Below, one piece after another: positions 26,534-35,661 of a DNA stretch of 64,000 nt. The translations under genes were made by a program, and so were the position numbers. The notes beneath the pieces are model-generated. The model saw only the letters and a program-made list of their open reading frames with translations, was not told the origin of the DNA and did not search any database. This DNA comes from Synechococcaceae cyanobacterium (GTDB lineage Bacteria > Cyanobacteriota > Cyanobacteriia > PCC-6307 > Cyanobiaceae): assembly GCA_947378425.1 (NCBI GenBank), contig CANCJV010000009.1:27066-91065 (forward strand), given 5' to 3'. The first letter of the stretch is position 1. Each line of letters starts with the position of its first letter.

Positions 26534-27467
26534 GGCGAACGTGTCCATCAAGCCTTGTAATCTATCCATTTTGATTCCCACGTTTAATCGTGGCGAGATT
26601 TTGCTTGATACGGTGCTTGAGCTTCTTGATCAGAGGCCTGTAGCGGCCGAGATTCTGGTCATTGATCAGACTCCAAGTCATGCGGAAGCGATTGCAAGTC
26701 AACTACACACTTGGCATGCGGATGGGAAAATTCGTTGGATCAGGCTGTCCCAGCCTTCCCAGCCTAAGGCTCTGAATGTCGGGATTAAGGCAGCAAAGCA
26801 GTCATTGATCCTATGTCTTGACGATGACATAAGAATTGAACAAGGTTTCGTTGCGGCCCATGCACACAGCTTTGAGAAAGAATCCATCTGGGCAGTGGCT
26901 GGACAAATTCTGCAACCAGGAGAAGTTCCACTTGATGGATACCAGTATTGCTATAGGAATGGTCCGTTCAGCGATTTCGACTTTCCATTTCGCTCTTCGC
27001 AGTCAACTCTTGTCACTAATGGTATGTCTGGCAACTTGTCGTTTCGGCGGGAACGAGCATTGCAGATTGGCGGTTTCGATGAAAACTTTCTTCCACCAGT
27101 GGCATTCCACTTTGAAAGTGATTTCTGTAAACGGTTAATTGCTGCTGGAGGGCAGGTTCTGTTCCAACCCAAAGCTCGTATTTACCACCTTCGGCTTGAG
27201 AGGGGTGGTACACGATCAAAGGGGAATCATTTGGCATCGGCATCTCCTACCCATGGTCAAGGTGCGTACTATTACGCCCTAAGACGCGGAATTAGGTTTT
27301 CAACGATTCTGTTTGTTTTAAGGCGTCCGTTACGTGAGGTTTGTACTCGCTTCCACTTTAAGCATCCATGGTGGATCCCGGTCAAGCTTCTCGGTGAGTT
27401 CCGCGCGCTCTACCAAGCAATCACACTGGCAATGAAGGGACCTAGGCTAATTGATAGCGATGAGTAA
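26514..27467 (+). CDS. Family 2 glycosyltransferase
   Basis: 317 residues from ATG 26514; TTG 26499 and GTG 26541 are also in frame. Motifs: LSILIPTFNRGEILLDTV, ILVIDQTPSHAEAI in place of the usual VDDxSxD strand, QSLILCLDDDIRIEQGF (donor site), and GGFDENFLPPVAFHFESDFC in the acceptor half, with C-terminal basic residues. The QTP variant of the second motif is seen in rhamnosyl-type and related GT2 groups. The 3' end overlaps the following GT4 gene by eight bases (ATGAGTAA). Confidence 0.85.
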   Translation: MNSPLDEANVSIKPCNLSILIPTFNRGEILLDTVLELLDQRPVAAEILVIDQTPSHAEAIASQLHTWHADGKIRWIRLSQPSQPKALNVGIKAAKQSLILCLDDDIRIEQGFVAAHAHSFEKESIWAVAGQILQPGEVPLDGYQYCYRNGPFSDFDFPFRSSQSTLVTNGMSGNLSFRRERALQIGGFDENFLPPVAFHFESDFCKRLIAAGGQVLFQPKARIYHLRLERGGTRSKGNHLASASPTHGQGAYYYALRRGIRFSTILFVLRRPLREVCTRFHFKHPWWIPVKLLGEFRALYQAITLAMKGPRLIDSDE

Positions 27468-28653
27468 TTCGATAACACGTCTCGCGATCATCACCACCCA
27501 CCCGATCCAGTACCAGGTCCCCTGGTTTCGAGCTCTCGCGGCGCATCCCGGTATCGATCTCACCGTGTTCTTTGCCCTTTTGCCAGACGCCCGGCAGCAG
27601 GGAGATGGTTTCGGTCTGAGTTTTGAATGGGATATTCCTCTGCTGGCGGGTTACACCCATCAGCTCCTGGATAATGTAGCCCGCTGTCCCGGAGTCGATC
27701 ACTTCGCCGGTTGCGATACCCCCGCCATCGGCACGACGCTTGCTGAGGGCTGCTTCGACGCCGTCATCGTCAACGGCTGGGTCGTCAAAACCTGTCTCCA
27801 GGCCCTCTGGGCCTGTCGCCGGCTTGGCATCCCCTGCTTGGTGCGCGGTGAATCCAATGCCCTGCGGCCCCGCGCCACCTGGAAGCGCTGGCTGCATCGA
27901 CTGCTGCTGAGCCAATACGCCGCCTGTCTGTGCATCGGTCAGGCCAATCGCAACTTCTACCTGGCCAATGGTGTGCCCGCCGCCAGGCTGTTCGCCGTGC
28001 CCTATGGCGTTGACAACGACCGCTTCGCCCATGCGGCCTCCCAACTTCGTCCACAGCGCCAGGTGATCCGCGCCAGCTGGTCGATGGCGCCCCAGGCTGT
28101 GGTGCTGTTGTTCTGCGCCAAGTTCATCGCCAAAAAGCGTCCGCTCGATCTCCTCGAGGCGTTGACGTTGTTGCAGTCCTCCGGGGCAGCCCAGCGGCTT
28201 TGTCTGCATCTGTTGATGGTGGGCAGCGGCGAGCTGCTCGAGGATTGTCGTGCCTATGCCCTGCAGCACCACCTGCCCGTGACCTTCGTGGGTTTCCTCA
28301 ACCAGAGTGAGATGCCCACGGCCTACGTGGCCGCAGACCTGCAGGTGCTGCCTTCCGATGACGGTGAAACCTGGGGCCTGGTGATCAACGAGGGCATGGC
28401 CTGCGGCCTGCCGGCCTTGGTGAGCGACCGTGTCGGTTGCCACCCCGATCTTGTGGAGCCTGGAGTCACCGGGGAGGTGTTCCCCCTCGGTGACACGGTT
28501 GTTCTTGCTGAGTGCCTTGAGCGCCTCTGCTCATCGCCCGATCGACTGGCCTCCATGGGGCAGGCAGCCCGAACCCGCGTCTCCGCCTACGGCATCGATC
28601 AGATGGTCGACGGCACCCTGCAGGCTCTTTCCTCCGTGACAGGGTCGCACTGA
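27460..28653 (+). CDS. Family 4 glycosyltransferase
   Basis: 397 residues. It starts RLAIITTHPIQYQVPWFRAL, the N-terminal motif of GT4 enzymes with an HPIQY loop. The donor domain has FCAKFIAKKRPLDLLEAL near 225 and LQVLPSDDGETWGLVINEGM followed by GLPALVSDRVG. The DGETWGLV variant of the E-x7-E motif is typical of this subgroup. ATG 27460 overlaps the upstream GT2 stop, and the stop overlaps the next ATG (TGATG), so it sits within a continuous translational chain. Confidence 0.88.
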   Translation: MSNSITRLAIITTHPIQYQVPWFRALAAHPGIDLTVFFALLPDARQQGDGFGLSFEWDIPLLAGYTHQLLDNVARCPGVDHFAGCDTPAIGTTLAEGCFDAVIVNGWVVKTCLQALWACRRLGIPCLVRGESNALRPRATWKRWLHRLLLSQYAACLCIGQANRNFYLANGVPAARLFAVPYGVDNDRFAHAASQLRPQRQVIRASWSMAPQAVVLLFCAKFIAKKRPLDLLEALTLLQSSGAAQRLCLHLLMVGSGELLEDCRAYALQHHLPVTFVGFLNQSEMPTAYVAADLQVLPSDDGETWGLVINEGMACGLPALVSDRVGCHPDLVEPGVTGEVFPLGDTVVLAECLERLCSSPDRLASMGQAARTRVSAYGIDQMVDGTLQALSSVTGSH

Positions 28654-29711
28654 TGCGCGTTGCGCTCCTCTCCGCAGCGCCCGCCAACAGTCTGGGCAGC
28701 ATGGCCATCTATGCGGAGATGGTCCGGACCAGCGTCGCATTGGTGTCTCCGGCCATCGAGTTGATCAGCGTCCCCCTGTTGAGCCATCCGCTCACTGGAG
28801 TCCGTTCCCGTCTGGCGGCAATCGCTGAGGTCCGCTGGCGAGCCAGCCGCGTTCAGGCCGATCTCTTCCACTGGCTAGATGGCAGTCACGCCTACCTCGC
28901 TGGTGGGTTTGATCTTGAGCGCACCCTGGTCACGGTGCACGACTTCATTCCCGCTCTGCAGGCAGCCGGGGCTTTTCAGGGTATTGCTCCTCCTGGCTGG
29001 GGTGCGCGGCAGCTGCTGTCCTCCAGCCTCAGTGCCATCCGGCACGCCGGTGCAGTTTGTGCTGTCAGTCAGGCTACAGCGATCGACCTGCAGCGATTCA
29101 CGGGTCGAAGGGCTGACGCTGTTGTGCCGCTAAGCCTCCGGCCTCTTCCTCCTCCCTGCCAGTCATCAGCCCAGCTTCCACGCTCATACATCCTGCATGT
29201 CGGCAACCATGGGTTCTACAAGAACCGCTCGGCCGTTCTGGCGGTGTTCTCTGCCTTGGCTCCGATCTTTCCAGAGCTGCACTTGGTCTTGGCAGGTGGG
29301 GGGGAGTCGTCCCCAGACAGCAACCCATTTGCGATCGCAGGCCTCCGTGAACGTGTGCACTGGTTTGCCTCTCCCAGTGACGCCACGCTGGTTCAGCTCT
29401 ACAAGCAGGCCGAGCTCCTGCTTTTCCCCAGTCTCTATGAAGGTTTCGGCTGGCCACCGCTTGAAGCGATGGTCCAAGGCTGTCCCGTGGTTTGCTCGAC
29501 AGCCGGTTCCCTGCCGGAAGTCGTTGGCACAGCGGCACTCACCTGCTCCCCCACAGACATCGATGGCCTGACCCAGGCCGTAACCCGTCTGCTGCAGAAT
29601 CCGGAGCTAAAAAATGATTTGATTGCGCGCGGCAACGCCAATCTGCAACGCTTTTCCCTGCACCGGATGGGCAGCCAGCTGGTCAGTCTTTATGAGAAGC
29701 TCGATTGTTGA
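28653..29711 (+). CDS. Family 4 glycosyltransferase
   Basis: 352 residues, ATG overlapping the preceding TGA by one base. N-terminal domain with FHWLDGSHAYLAGGF, and HDFIPALQA; donor domain beginning SYILHVGNHGFYKNRSAVL near 185 and LLFPSLYEGFGWPPLEAMVQ with the two donor glutamates, then STAGSLPEVVGTAAL. This is the mannosyltransferase-like GT4 subgroup (name by motif only). The last 29 bases overlap the 3' end of the convergent acyltransferase gene on the other strand. Confidence 0.87.
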   Translation: MRVALLSAAPANSLGSMAIYAEMVRTSVALVSPAIELISVPLLSHPLTGVRSRLAAIAEVRWRASRVQADLFHWLDGSHAYLAGGFDLERTLVTVHDFIPALQAAGAFQGIAPPGWGARQLLSSSLSAIRHAGAVCAVSQATAIDLQRFTGRRADAVVPLSLRPLPPPCQSSAQLPRSYILHVGNHGFYKNRSAVLAVFSALAPIFPELHLVLAGGGESSPDSNPFAIAGLRERVHWFASPSDATLVQLYKQAELLLFPSLYEGFGWPPLEAMVQGCPVVCSTAGSLPEVVGTAALTCSPTDIDGLTQAVTRLLQNPELKNDLIARGNANLQRFSLHRMGSQLVSLYEKLDC

Positions 29712-30705
29712 GCAACTGATTGCCCCAGTTCAGGATGAGGCCGGTTCCTGGTTTTTCGATCCAGCGCCGCATCGCCAAGCCTGCAGCCACAGTGCTGAAT
29801 AGACCTAGCATCAACGCAAGTGGCAAGAATAACTCACTGCCATTGGCAAGCTTTTGGGCTATTTTTAGTGATGCCGAATTGGTCAGAACCTGAATCAGGT
29901 AAATTGAGTACGAGGCATCTCCCACTAGCAGTAAGGGTGCAAAAGCGAAACTCAGCTTTGCTTGTTGTTCGAGAGTTATCAAGCCCACCAATAAGATGCC
30001 GCAAGCAAGTATGGATTGATTGCTTAGGCCAATCGCCAGCGTTGTCGCTACCAATAGCAAGCGCAACCATATCTCTCCCTGGGCTTTGGGCCACGGCTTG
30101 AGCAGGATGAACAGTGAAACCCCTAGCAGAAAGCTGCCAATCAGCCCTTGCCCTGCAACAGCACAGATGACCAGGCTCGCTGAGAGGGCGATTTCAAACC
30201 ATCGTTTTTGATGAAGCGTATGGAATTTGGTTATAATTAATGCGAAGGCCAAGTAAAAGCAAGCTTCATAATAGAGTGTCCAGCCAACATAGACATAGCC
30301 ACCCATTCGCCCGAAATCAAAAAACAGTGTCTGACCCAGTCTTTCCCAGCTGATCTCTGGGGTGTGGTTCAGAGATCCTCGCGGCATCATCGTCAACGAG
30401 ATGATAACGAGAGAGGCTGTTGCCAAGTAGACTGGATATAGTCGCGCGAATCTTCCAAGTAGAAAAGAATATCTGCTGCGTGGTCGCTCAGCCGCAGACT
30501 TGGCAATCACATAACCTGATAATATGAAAAATAGCACCACTCCAAAGCCACCTGCCGCAAACCAATGAACTTCCATTTTCCCATGTTGATACACATGGGC
30601 CCCCATTTCCAGGTGGTACAGAACCACTCCGAGGGCTGCAATAGCCCTCAACCATTGCAGGCTAAAAAGCCTTCCGCCTGCTTGCTCCAAAATGCGAATC
30701 GCCAT
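29683..30705 (-). CDS. Acyltransferase 3 family membrane O-acyltransferase
   Basis: 340 residues, about ten membrane segments. The N-terminus has FSLQWLRAIAALGVVLYH, with the catalytic-type histidine at the end of the first helix, and further in come GVVLFFILSGYVIAKS and RFARLYPVYL, the family's conserved R..RLxP motif. It would transfer acetyl or succinyl groups onto exported glycan across the membrane. It is the only minus-strand gene in the first 39 kb. Its 3' end overlaps the upstream plus gene by 29 bases, and its start overlaps the divergent next gene by 14 bases, leaving no intergenic DNA on either side. Confidence 0.9.
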   Translation of the reverse strand: MAIRILEQAGGRLFSLQWLRAIAALGVVLYHLEMGAHVYQHGKMEVHWFAAGGFGVVLFFILSGYVIAKSAAERPRSRYSFLLGRFARLYPVYLATASLVIISLTMMPRGSLNHTPEISWERLGQTLFFDFGRMGGYVYVGWTLYYEACFYLAFALIITKFHTLHQKRWFEIALSASLVICAVAGQGLIGSFLLGVSLFILLKPWPKAQGEIWLRLLLVATTLAIGLSNQSILACGILLVGLITLEQQAKLSFAFAPLLLVGDASYSIYLIQVLTNSASLKIAQKLANGSELFLPLALMLGLFSTVAAGLAMRRWIEKPGTGLILNWGNQLLNNRASHKD

Positions 30706-31813
30706 TGACGCTCTTTCCGCAACTAACTTATCAGGGCGCCGAGTGCTTCTGGGGCACCTGCAATCAATCTCACAAGCCCATCGCGTTCAGAATAGCTTCC
30801 TTGTCCTGATTCATGGCGGAAATCAGGATCTGATTCGAGATCTTGGCTCCCATGTGGCTTGGTATCGATGCCCTGCCATGACGCGCCACTGGACGGGACG
30901 CTTCCTTTGGCAGTTCCTGTTTCTGCGTCGTCTGCTGCATCGACAGCAGATTGACCTAGTGATCTCACCAACAGGGTCGTTGTGCCCTGGGGTATCTCTG
31001 CCCCAGATCGTGTTGGCCCAGAACCCCTGGTGTTTCGTATCGGCTTTTCATCGCGGCCCAGCCGCCCATATCAAGGCAGCCTTGCAGCGTCGTGCCTATC
31101 GAGCAGCTCATGAGAGAGCCCATGCATTTTTCTGCAATTCCACGTACCTCGCTCGTGTTTACGCCAGACATACCGGGATTCGCTCTCGCACGGAACCAAT
31201 CCTGGCCAACGGTATTGATGAAATCATCTTTACTGCAGCGAGTCCAATCGCTCGGTTCAGCGAGAGAGCTCCTGAGGTATTGACTGTTTCTGTGATGACA
31301 CCCCACAAGGCCATTGAGGTGGTGATTGAGTCGATCTCTCTTCTCCGTGATTGGGGCGTCGAGGCCAGGCTTCGTCTTGTCGGTCCTTGGGCTGATCCGT
31401 CTTACCGACGCTTGATCGAGTTGCGGATTGCCGAACTTGGTCTTGGCGACCTAGTCCTGATTCACGGGCATGTGACTGATGCTGAACTCCATACTCACTA
31501 CAGGCAGGCCCGTGTGTTTTGTCTGCTCAGCCGTTGTGAGTCGTTTGGCCTTCCCGCTGTGGAGGCTCAGGCTTTTGGTACCCCCAGTGTTGTGGCGGAT
31601 GATGGGGCCCCTCCAGAGATCGCCGGTCCTGGTGGTGTGGTTGTCCCACCGGACGATCCTGGCTCTGCAGCTCACGCTCTTCAACGGCTTCTTTGCGATC
31701 CGATGGCTTGGCAAAAAGCCTCGTTGGCAGCCCGTATCAATTCGGAGCGGTTCCGATGGCACAAGGTGTCAAGACCTCTCGTCGACTTCCTGGAGGGTAT
31801 CGACGTACAATGA
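30692..31813 (+). CDS. Family 4 glycosyltransferase
   Basis: 373 residues starting MRIAIDALSATNLSGRRVLL. The donor domain has VLTVSVMTPHKAIEVVIESI near 195 and FCLLSRCESFGLPAVEAQAF, in which the E-x7-E glutamates are present, followed by GGVVVPPDDPG. The ATG at 30692 lies inside the 5' end of the divergent acyltransferase gene, so each gene's ribosome-binding region is within the other's coding sequence. No ATG downstream fits the N-terminal beta-strand better. Confidence 0.87.
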   Translation: MRIAIDALSATNLSGRRVLLGHLQSISQAHRVQNSFLVLIHGGNQDLIRDLGSHVAWYRCPAMTRHWTGRFLWQFLFLRRLLHRQQIDLVISPTGSLCPGVSLPQIVLAQNPWCFVSAFHRGPAAHIKAALQRRAYRAAHERAHAFFCNSTYLARVYARHTGIRSRTEPILANGIDEIIFTAASPIARFSERAPEVLTVSVMTPHKAIEVVIESISLLRDWGVEARLRLVGPWADPSYRRLIELRIAELGLGDLVLIHGHVTDAELHTHYRQARVFCLLSRCESFGLPAVEAQAFGTPSVVADDGAPPEIAGPGGVVVPPDDPGSAAHALQRLLCDPMAWQKASLAARINSERFRWHKVSRPLVDFLEGIDVQ

Positions 31814-32128
31814 CGTTTTCTCTCATGGTGATGTTCGCTGAAGCTAGTTTTGGGCCTGATCACTGCGGGATTAATGTTCAATCATTTTCCGGAGAGGACT
31901 TGCATGGTGTTGTTATCTGTGATTATATCCGGTTTTCCGGAGCGTTCTTGGTATAGTGGTTTGTCATTAAGGTTGAGTTTTGTGCGGACGATCGCTGTGC
32001 GATCACATGTTTCGGTTTGATCAGATAGCATTAGGATAGGGCTTGAGTCTTTATTGGTGAGACCTGTTTTTTGACTCTTTGGTATTTTTTGTCAATTTCG
32101 TTAGTTAAGTAAAACATTTTCACTTCTT
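31814..32128. other. AT-rich intergenic region upstream of the Wzy-like gene
   Basis: 315 bases with no ORF worth calling. It is visibly more AT-rich than the genes around it. A short perfect inverted repeat GATCG-CTGTG-CGATC lies at 31990-32004. T-rich tracts near 32068-32100 precede the next start and the region could house its promoter; I cannot assign boxes with confidence. Confidence 0.4.
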
Positions 32129-33529
32129 ATGGCTCTCTTTTTTCTGGTGATTCTGAGCGTGGTCGGAGCAATCTCCGCCCTTGGCAACTGGCGATCAGGA
32201 TTGATTTGGATGTTTGTCATTGCTGCTGTACAGGATCCCTTGCGAAAGCTGGTACCTGGTTCGCCCGGCAGCTTATTGCTGATATCAAACATTGTATTTC
32301 TTGCCACTGCTATTGGTCTGATCAGCTCCCGGCGGAACCTATGGGGTGGCTTCCAGTTCTTCTTCCCTGATGTTGTGAAGAGTTTGGGTTGGTTTGTATT
32401 GGCGTGTGTGCCAGCAGCCTTCATCTCATTGTTCTATGGTCCAGAATCCTGGGTATTTACAGTTTTCGGAATTTTTTCGTATGGCATTATCCTTTCTTCG
32501 ATTCTCATCGGATTTTATTATTTGCAGTCGGAAAAGGATCTTCGGCGACTTCTTGCGGCCTATTGTTTAGTCACTGCTGTGGCACTTGGTGGCACCTTTT
32601 TTGAGTATTTTAGAATAGATTACTTCGGTGATATTGTTGGCACTAGAAATCTTCACTATGATTGGATACGCTATAATGGTGCTCATACTATTCAGCTTCT
32701 TTCTGGTTTTTACCGTAGCCCTGACGTGATGGGCTGGCATGCCTCTGCTGCCGCCATGCTTTCCCTGCTTTTGGCATTTTCTGGCAAAGGAACGGCACGA
32801 TGGAACTGGCTATTTGTTACTTTAGTTGCGATATCAGCTCTAATGGTATCAGGGCGTCGTAAAATGGTTTATATGGTTCCGTTTTTTGTGCTAATGACGC
32901 TTCTCTTAATCCTGCAGAATCGAAGGCGTGGCCTCGACATTCAAACTCTTTTCCTGATCTTGATACCCCTGGCTTTGGTGCTAACTGTAAAAAGTTGGTT
33001 GGGCGCCGATTCTGATTTTATTCGTTATTATGTAGATAATCCTGACGATGTCGTTGTACAGGCCCAACGACATGGGATTGATTCCGTCATCGGTACATTT
33101 CAGCAAAGCGGTTTCTGGGGTCTGGGTCTTGGCTTTGCCTCTCCCGGTGCGCACAACATTCCTTTTCCAGCTCCCCGTGTCTGGCAGGAGAGCGGCTTGA
33201 GCCGTGTCACAGCGGAGCTTGGTATTCCAGGTTTGTTCATGTTGACTGTTTTTGTAGTCAAACTAATTCAGGCCTGTCTTTTTACATCTAGTCGCTTGTA
33301 TCTTTTTGTTACTCCCTATGATTTTTACTCCGTTTCCCTGCTAGCCTTCTTGGTTTCTAATTTTGCCAGTCTTTCCATTTCTGGTCAGATTCTTAGTGAT
33401 CCCTTTATTGCATCTTTCATCGGTCTTATGATCGGTATGCAGCTTTCCCTGGCACGCTTGGCTCATTCCATGCATGCTCGCAACCAGCAGCAGACGCAGC
33501 CAATTTCTGCTGCTCAACCTGTTACCTGA
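32129..33529 (+). CDS. O-antigen ligase/polymerase-like (Wzy/WaaL type) membrane protein
   Basis: 466 residues with about eleven to twelve hydrophobic segments and few charged residues between them. Between residues 170 and 215 is a large non-hydrophobic loop (HYDWIRYNGAHTIQLLSGFY) followed by RSPDVMGWHAS, and around 300-345 another long external loop with IGTFQQSGFWGLGLGFAS, the arrangement expected of the Wzy_C/O-antigen ligase superfamily. It would join lipid-linked repeat units in the periplasm. ATG 32129 is the only sensible start. The following GT2 gene begins immediately after the stop. Confidence 0.8.
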   Translation: MALFFLVILSVVGAISALGNWRSGLIWMFVIAAVQDPLRKLVPGSPGSLLLISNIVFLATAIGLISSRRNLWGGFQFFFPDVVKSLGWFVLACVPAAFISLFYGPESWVFTVFGIFSYGIILSSILIGFYYLQSEKDLRRLLAAYCLVTAVALGGTFFEYFRIDYFGDIVGTRNLHYDWIRYNGAHTIQLLSGFYRSPDVMGWHASAAAMLSLLLAFSGKGTARWNWLFVTLVAISALMVSGRRKMVYMVPFFVLMTLLLILQNRRRGLDIQTLFLILIPLALVLTVKSWLGADSDFIRYYVDNPDDVVVQAQRHGIDSVIGTFQQSGFWGLGLGFASPGAHNIPFPAPRVWQESGLSRVTAELGIPGLFMLTVFVVKLIQACLFTSSRLYLFVTPYDFYSVSLLAFLVSNFASLSISGQILSDPFIASFIGLMIGMQLSLARLAHSMHARNQQQTQPISAAQPVT

Positions 33530-34309
33530 GTGTCACCAGCCCTCGACAAGGTTACGCCACTTCTGCTCACTTACAACGAGGAGTTCAATATTAAGCGCAC
33601 CCTTGCTGGTTTGCGCTGGGCTCGCCGGATTGTCGTGGTGGATAGTTTTAGTTCGGATCGTACCTTGGAGATATTGGGTGACCACCCTCAAGTCTATTTG
33701 GTTCAGAGGGTTTTTGACTCTTTTGCCCAACAGTGCAACTTTGGTCTTGGCCTGATCAACACCCCTTGGTGTCTGAGCCTTGATGCCGATCACGTCATTA
33801 CCTCCTCCTTTCGAGCAGAGTTGGACCAATTGATGACAGTCATCCCTGCGGATGTTACTGCGGTTTCTACTCGCTTTTCCTACTGTGTTCATGGCCGGCC
33901 ACTGCGTGGCGCCTTGTTGCCACCACGATTCAACCTGATACGCCATGATTGTGGCCATTACGTGAACGATGGCCATGCTCATCGCTTCTTGCCCTCTGGT
34001 CGCACAATGCTGATGCGTCAGCCTATCCTTCACGACGATCGCAAGCCTCTCTGGCGCTGGTTGTCCTCTCAGCAAGGTTATCTTCAGCAGGAAGCAGACA
34101 AGTTGTGCACCACTCCTTCTGACCAGCTCTCAATGGCCGACCGTCTGCGCCAACGCCATGTGATTGCCCCTTTTGCGGTCCTGCTGCTCTGTCTGATCTG
34201 GCACCGTGGCCTGCTTGATGGCTGGCGTGGCTGGTTCTACGCCTTTCAGCGCCTCTACGTCGAAACCCTTCTCAGTCTGATGCTCTGGGAGGCTCGCCAT
34301 GGCCACTAA
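33530..34309 (+). CDS. WaaE/KdtX-like family 2 glycosyltransferase
   Basis: 259 residues, GTG start directly abutting the upstream stop. Motifs of the WaaE/KdtX beta-glycosyltransferase group: LLLTYNEEFNIKRTLAGL, VVVDSFSSDRTLEIL, QQCNFGLGLINTPWCLSLDADH (the donor DxD) and RHDCGHYVNDGHAHRF. The C-terminal third contains the hydrophobic VIAPFAVLLLCLIW segment, often membrane associated in this group. It may act on the lipid-linked repeat unit. The following 750 bases contain no intact gene, so it ends the operon. Confidence 0.86.
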   Translation: MSPALDKVTPLLLTYNEEFNIKRTLAGLRWARRIVVVDSFSSDRTLEILGDHPQVYLVQRVFDSFAQQCNFGLGLINTPWCLSLDADHVITSSFRAELDQLMTVIPADVTAVSTRFSYCVHGRPLRGALLPPRFNLIRHDCGHYVNDGHAHRFLPSGRTMLMRQPILHDDRKPLWRWLSSQQGYLQQEADKLCTTPSDQLSMADRLRQRHVIAPFAVLLLCLIWHRGLLDGWRGWFYAFQRLYVETLLSLMLWEARHGH

Positions 34310-34457
34310 TCATCCACTCAGCTAATGCGACTGGAACCACGAGGCTCCTCAAAGCTAAGTCTATCTACATGATCCATTGAAACAACTCTTGCTGCGTTTT
34401 GCTCCCCCCCCCCTTCCTGCCCCGATGGTCATGATGGGGCTAGTTAATTTCTGTTAG

Positions 34458-34990
34458 TTGATGCATCTCGGTTGCGGCAACGGCGCCGTTGTGGAGCGCT
34501 AGCTTAACTGGGGTATAAGCCTGTGAATCCAGATCCTAGTGCTGATGGTGTTGCCGTGGCCCGACGCTGCGCTCCGGCGGTCCGCTTTCACATGGCAGCA
34601 GCCACGTCTGATCAGCTGGCTGAGCTGCGCCCGCCGGCTTTTGATGTGGTAGTGAACATCGAAGTTGTGGCGCATTGCTTCAGTTCCGGCCAGTAGACCG
34701 CCGCTGCGCCCATGCATTCGTACAGGCTGCCTGGGTGTTCATTTGCTCATCCCTAGATCACGGCTATCTTAATAACTGCCACCCCGCTATGACCATCAAG
34801 CTGGATGCCCACTTCGCCGCCCTTTGGGAGCAGCCCACATCAAGTTCTTAAGCCAAGTCATCCTAACCCGTCTGATTCTGGAGGCCGGCTAGTTACCGTT
34901 GGCCTTTCGCGGCAGCGGCTCAGTCCCCTGATTGTGGAGGTGGATGTTTGTGGTGGCCCGCAGATTTCTGGCATGATTTTCGTTACCATT
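34458..34990 (+). pseudogene. Decayed class I SAM-dependent methyltransferase
   Basis: Readable pieces in collinear order across frames: LMHLGCGNGAVVER (SAM motif I) at 34458-34500, then NPDPSADGVAVARRC and FDVVVNIEVVAHCFSSGQ (motifs II and IV) to a stop near 34697, then KLDAHFAALWE near 34799-34832, and HIKFLS one frame over. That order (GCGNG; DPSxxGV; FDxVxxxEVxEH; DxHFxALWDGGHIKFFS) matches UbiG-like class I methyltransferases. Frameshifts and stops between pieces show loss of function. A run of ten C bases at 34404-34413 lies just upstream. Confidence 0.65.
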
Positions 34991-35064
34991 CCAAACACTT
35001 CACTGTGACCGGCTCTCCCACGCAGTGCTGCTGTTGCAGAGTCTCTTCCCTCGACTGAGCAGGT

Positions 35065-35661
35065 TTGATCCAGCAGCTTGACCGTTATCGCACCCCATCG
35101 GACTGGCACCCCGGTGCTTCTCGAGTGGTACTGATCCTCTGGTTTTGTTTCGGAGCGCCATTGCTTTCCGCTCGTTGGCTCCCAGGATCCGCCTGGAGGG
35201 TGCAACTACTACGTCGTTTTGGCGGCACTCTTGGGCAGGGCTGCCGCCTCAAGCCAGGACTGCGGGTCAAGTTTCCCTGGCGGTTGCGTTGCGGCGACCA
35301 TTGCTGGCTTGGTGAAGATGTCTGGATTGACAACCTTGCCAGTGTCACCCTGGGGGATCGGGTCTGCCTCTCCCAAGGCGCTTACCTGTGCACCGGCAAC
35401 CATGACTTCCGCTCGCCGGATTTCGGCCTGCGGTTGGGGCCGATCACGGTCGGATCCGATGTCTGGATCGGCGCCCGCGCCGTGCTGGCCCCAGGCACCA
35501 GGGTGGGCGAGGCAGCCGTCGTGACCCTCGCTGCCGTAGTCAGCGGGGTTGTCCCCGCGGCCACGATCGTTCGCGGTAACCCTGCAGCCCCAGCAGGACT
35601 TCGGTTCGGCGGGCTCGATGGAGCGATGTTCGGCCGTAGGGAGTCGACGAACCCTGGTTGA
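35065..35661 (+). CDS. wcaF: WcaF-like acetyltransferase (left-handed beta-helix)
   Basis: 198 residues, TTG start. A WcaF-type N-terminal helix region (SRVVLILWFCFGAPLLSARW, then LLRRFGG) precedes hexapeptide repeats from about residue 60: LRCGDHCWLGEDVWIDN, VTLGDRVCLSQGAYLC, the catalytic histidine in TGNHDF, and ITVGSDVWIGARAVLAPGT. It would O-acetylate an exopolysaccharide sugar using acetyl-CoA. It is distinct from the shorter acetyltransferase at 25049, as it has the WcaF family's N-terminal segment. The gene is isolated between decayed stretches, which makes its expression uncertain. Confidence 0.85.
   Translation: MIQQLDRYRTPSDWHPGASRVVLILWFCFGAPLLSARWLPGSAWRVQLLRRFGGTLGQGCRLKPGLRVKFPWRLRCGDHCWLGEDVWIDNLASVTLGDRVCLSQGAYLCTGNHDFRSPDFGLRLGPITVGSDVWIGARAVLAPGTRVGEAAVVTLAAVVSGVVPAATIVRGNPAAPAGLRFGGLDGAMFGRRESTNPG

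Noticed and set aside
31990..32004. GATCG inverted repeat as an operator
   Set aside because: Only five-base arms, and resembles half of a HIP1 palindrome; no second copy nearby.
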